Assembly: GCA_945883115.1 (NCBI GenBank)
Contig: CAMCXA010000011.1
Span: forward strand, 1-54,261
DNA: 54,261 nucleotides
Origin: Alsobacter soli
GTDB lineage: Bacteria; Pseudomonadota; Alphaproteobacteria; Rhizobiales; Beijerinckiaceae
Reading direction: 5' to 3'
Shown: in pieces, positions 52,921 to 54,261 of the stretch
Layout of the letters: each line of letters opens with the position of its first letter
Numbering within the stretch: position 1 is the first letter of the stretch
The notes under the pieces: generated by a model
The model's input: the letters and a program-made list of their open reading frames with translations, nothing else
The model's database searches: none
What the model was told of the DNA's origin: nothing
Program-made: the position numbers and the translations under genes

Positions 52921-54141
52921 TTATTCTGAGTTCTTGAGCGCCTTCCAGACTGCGCGCTCTCGCCCTGTGGCTGCATCTGGCTTATTCAATAGAGCTTCAA
53001 TTTCATCCTGCTTGATCGCATCAAATTGGGTCCGTCGAAGCCAAATCACGCCATGACGAAATTGTTCGAAGGCCTCATCCGCATCATCTGGCCATCTCGG
53101 AAGAGATTCGAGCCGCTCGTTTTGTCTATGTTTTACTTCACGTGAAATACGAATTATTTCCTGATCAATAATACGATTGATCTCAGCTTCAGAAAGGCTC
53201 GATTCCTCAGATTTTTTGAGAATTTCATGCCGTTGTTCGTTGGAAAGTTCACCAGAAGTCATCGACGCATGAATATCTTCTCGGAGAATTTCCCGATCCC
53301 GGTGCATCTGCTCAATGAAAGACGAGGACAAGATTGCTGCCGGTAAAGCAAAAATACCAATACCTATCAAAGCGGCCAGCACGGTCATAATCCGGCCGGA
53401 CGGCGTCAGTGGCGAGATGTCCCCATAACCGACAGAAGCGAGCGTGATTGCAGCCCAATAGATCGACTGTGGAATATTTTCAAATTTATCCGGCTGCGCT
53501 TCATGCTCAAGCATATATCCAATACTTGCTGTCATGATCACGAAGATCCCCATGATGAAGATAGCCGCGGCAATAACTGGCCATTCTTCACTGAGAACAC
53601 GGATGAGCGTTCGGGATGCCCGACTGTACCGTATCAACTTCAACGCCGGAAACAGCCGCAAAACACGCAAAAAGCGTAAATCAAGATGCGAAGGCAGAAA
53701 GATCGAAAGATAAAAAGGGAGAATTGACAGTAAATCGATCATCTGTGTCCCGCGAAGCGCACCACGAAGATGTCTGAAATGCGCATTCTTCAATTCCGGG
53801 GACTCGACGCACACGATGATGCGTAGAACATATTCGACGGAAAAGATGGCAACGAGGACAGCGTCAAGAACACGAAATTCATCGTGAAAGCGATTGAGTG
53901 ACACCATCGACTCGAGAATGACCGACATGATCGAACAAAAAATCACGACCATCAAAAAGCGTTCGACAAAGTGCTGGAGCGGCTCAAGATCGCTATGCTG
54001 GAACAACAGCAAATAGATTTTTTTCCGAAGACTTTCGGAACGGTGTCTTTCCCAAAACTCCTTGGCTTCTTGATACACCCCGCCACCAGGAAAAAATAGA
54101 AAAACAAATCGCATCAATCGCAAGAAACGCAGGTCAGCCAC
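52921..54141 (-). CDS. Voltage-gated-type potassium channel subunit
   Basis: A 406-residue six-segment ion channel. Membrane segments lie at about 60-80, 93-112, 132-150, 153-175, 188-212 and 250-275. S4 carries spaced basic residues (RFLRVLRLFPALKLIRYSR, 156-174). The pore loop has the potassium selectivity filter SVGYGD (236-241). The cytoplasmic C terminus (280-406) is rich in charged residues and probably forms a coiled coil for tetramer assembly; no CNBD or RCK motif is seen. Start and stop leave 24 bases to the ZIP-like gene on the same strand, so both ion transporters are probably cotranscribed. Confidence 0.88.
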   Translation of the reverse strand: MADLRFLRLMRFVFLFFPGGGVYQEAKEFWERHRSESLRKKIYLLLFQHSDLEPLQHFVERFLMVVIFCSIMSVILESMVSLNRFHDEFRVLDAVLVAIFSVEYVLRIIVCVESPELKNAHFRHLRGALRGTQMIDLLSILPFYLSIFLPSHLDLRFLRVLRLFPALKLIRYSRASRTLIRVLSEEWPVIAAAIFIMGIFVIMTASIGYMLEHEAQPDKFENIPQSIYWAAITLASVGYGDISPLTPSGRIMTVLAALIGIGIFALPAAILSSSFIEQMHRDREILREDIHASMTSGELSNEQRHEILKKSEESSLSEAEINRIIDQEIIRISREVKHRQNERLESLPRWPDDADEAFEQFRHGVIWLRRTQFDAIKQDEIEALLNKPDAATGRERAVWKALKNSE

Positions 54142-54261
54142 GGGGCCTAATATAAGAGAAGGAACAAAACTGATCAGATCAAATAAATTCTCAGGATGAA
54201 AAACCCATTTTACACGGGTTATCCAATGCCCCGCACCAGAAGCAAATCTAGGATCACAAAC
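54142..54261. other. Window end, upstream of the potassium channel gene
   Basis: These 120 bases precede the channel gene on the minus strand. No open frame or recognisable promoter element is clear. Confidence 0.3.

Overview
The window looks like chromosome of a moderately GC-rich alphaproteobacterium, probably of the Hyphomicrobiales (rhizobia and relatives). This rests on the gene families (aerobic-CO-dehydrogenase-type maturation genes, a molybdopterin-binding/nucleotidyltransferase pair that rhizobia usually fuse, GMC oxidoreductase, Lin0512 proteins) and on an intergenic repeat of a kind I associate with rhizobial genomes. I see no tRNA, rRNA, transposase, integrase or CRISPR array. Assignment below class level is a guess.

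Region 1 (1-23926) is a surface-polysaccharide locus. It opens with the tail of a sugar-nucleotide epimerase and holds two asparagine-synthase-like amidotransferases, five glycosyltransferases, an ABC-type flippase or exporter, two PLP-dependent sugar aminotransferases, two left-handed beta-helix acyltransferases, a methyltransferase, an epimerase, a Gfo/Idh/MocA oxidoreductase, a UDP-sugar 6-dehydrogenase, a DUF2334-type deacetylase, a YdcF-like protein and a large membrane-anchored protein of unknown function. The 6-dehydrogenase, WbpB-like, WbpE-like and WbpD-like genes together would convert UDP-GlcNAc to a 2,3-diacetamido-2,3-dideoxy-uronic acid nucleotide. The two AsnB-like enzymes could amidate such uronic acids. 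Most genes lie in one long minus-strand run (17413 down to 4048) with 4-base start/stop overlaps; the dehydrogenase and the unknown protein run the other way.

Region 2 (23995-37786) is a catabolic island built around an AcoR-like sigma-54 activator. To its left, reading away from it, is a MalEFGK-type ABC importer followed by an acetamidase/formamidase and an SDR dehydrogenase. To its right are an AhpD-like protein and the acoXABC acetoin-dehydrogenase-type operon. Three GG-N10-GC sigma-54 promoters and four copies of a 14-bp dyad (GCSACA-N2-TGTKGC) tie the two arms into one predicted regulon. The importer's binding-protein gene has two in-frame stop codons inside its twin-arginine leader.

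Region 3 (37943-42831) is a maturation cassette for a molybdenum hydroxylase of the CO-dehydrogenase/xanthine-dehydrogenase family: MoxR/CoxD-like ATPase, CoxE-like VWA protein, an XdhC split into two genes, a molybdopterin-binding protein and a MocA-like nucleotidyltransferase. No hydroxylase subunit lies in the window.

Region 4 (42872-47092) is a minus-strand sugar-uptake operon: RbsB-like binding protein, RbsC-like permease, FGGY kinase and two tandem Lin0512 paralogues, with no ABC ATPase. A divergent GMC oxidoreductase follows.

Region 5 (49003-54141) holds a lipoprotein GH25 lysozyme, an MgtE magnesium channel, a ZIP-type transporter with an inserted cyclic-nucleotide-binding-like domain, and a voltage-gated-type potassium channel, all on the minus strand.
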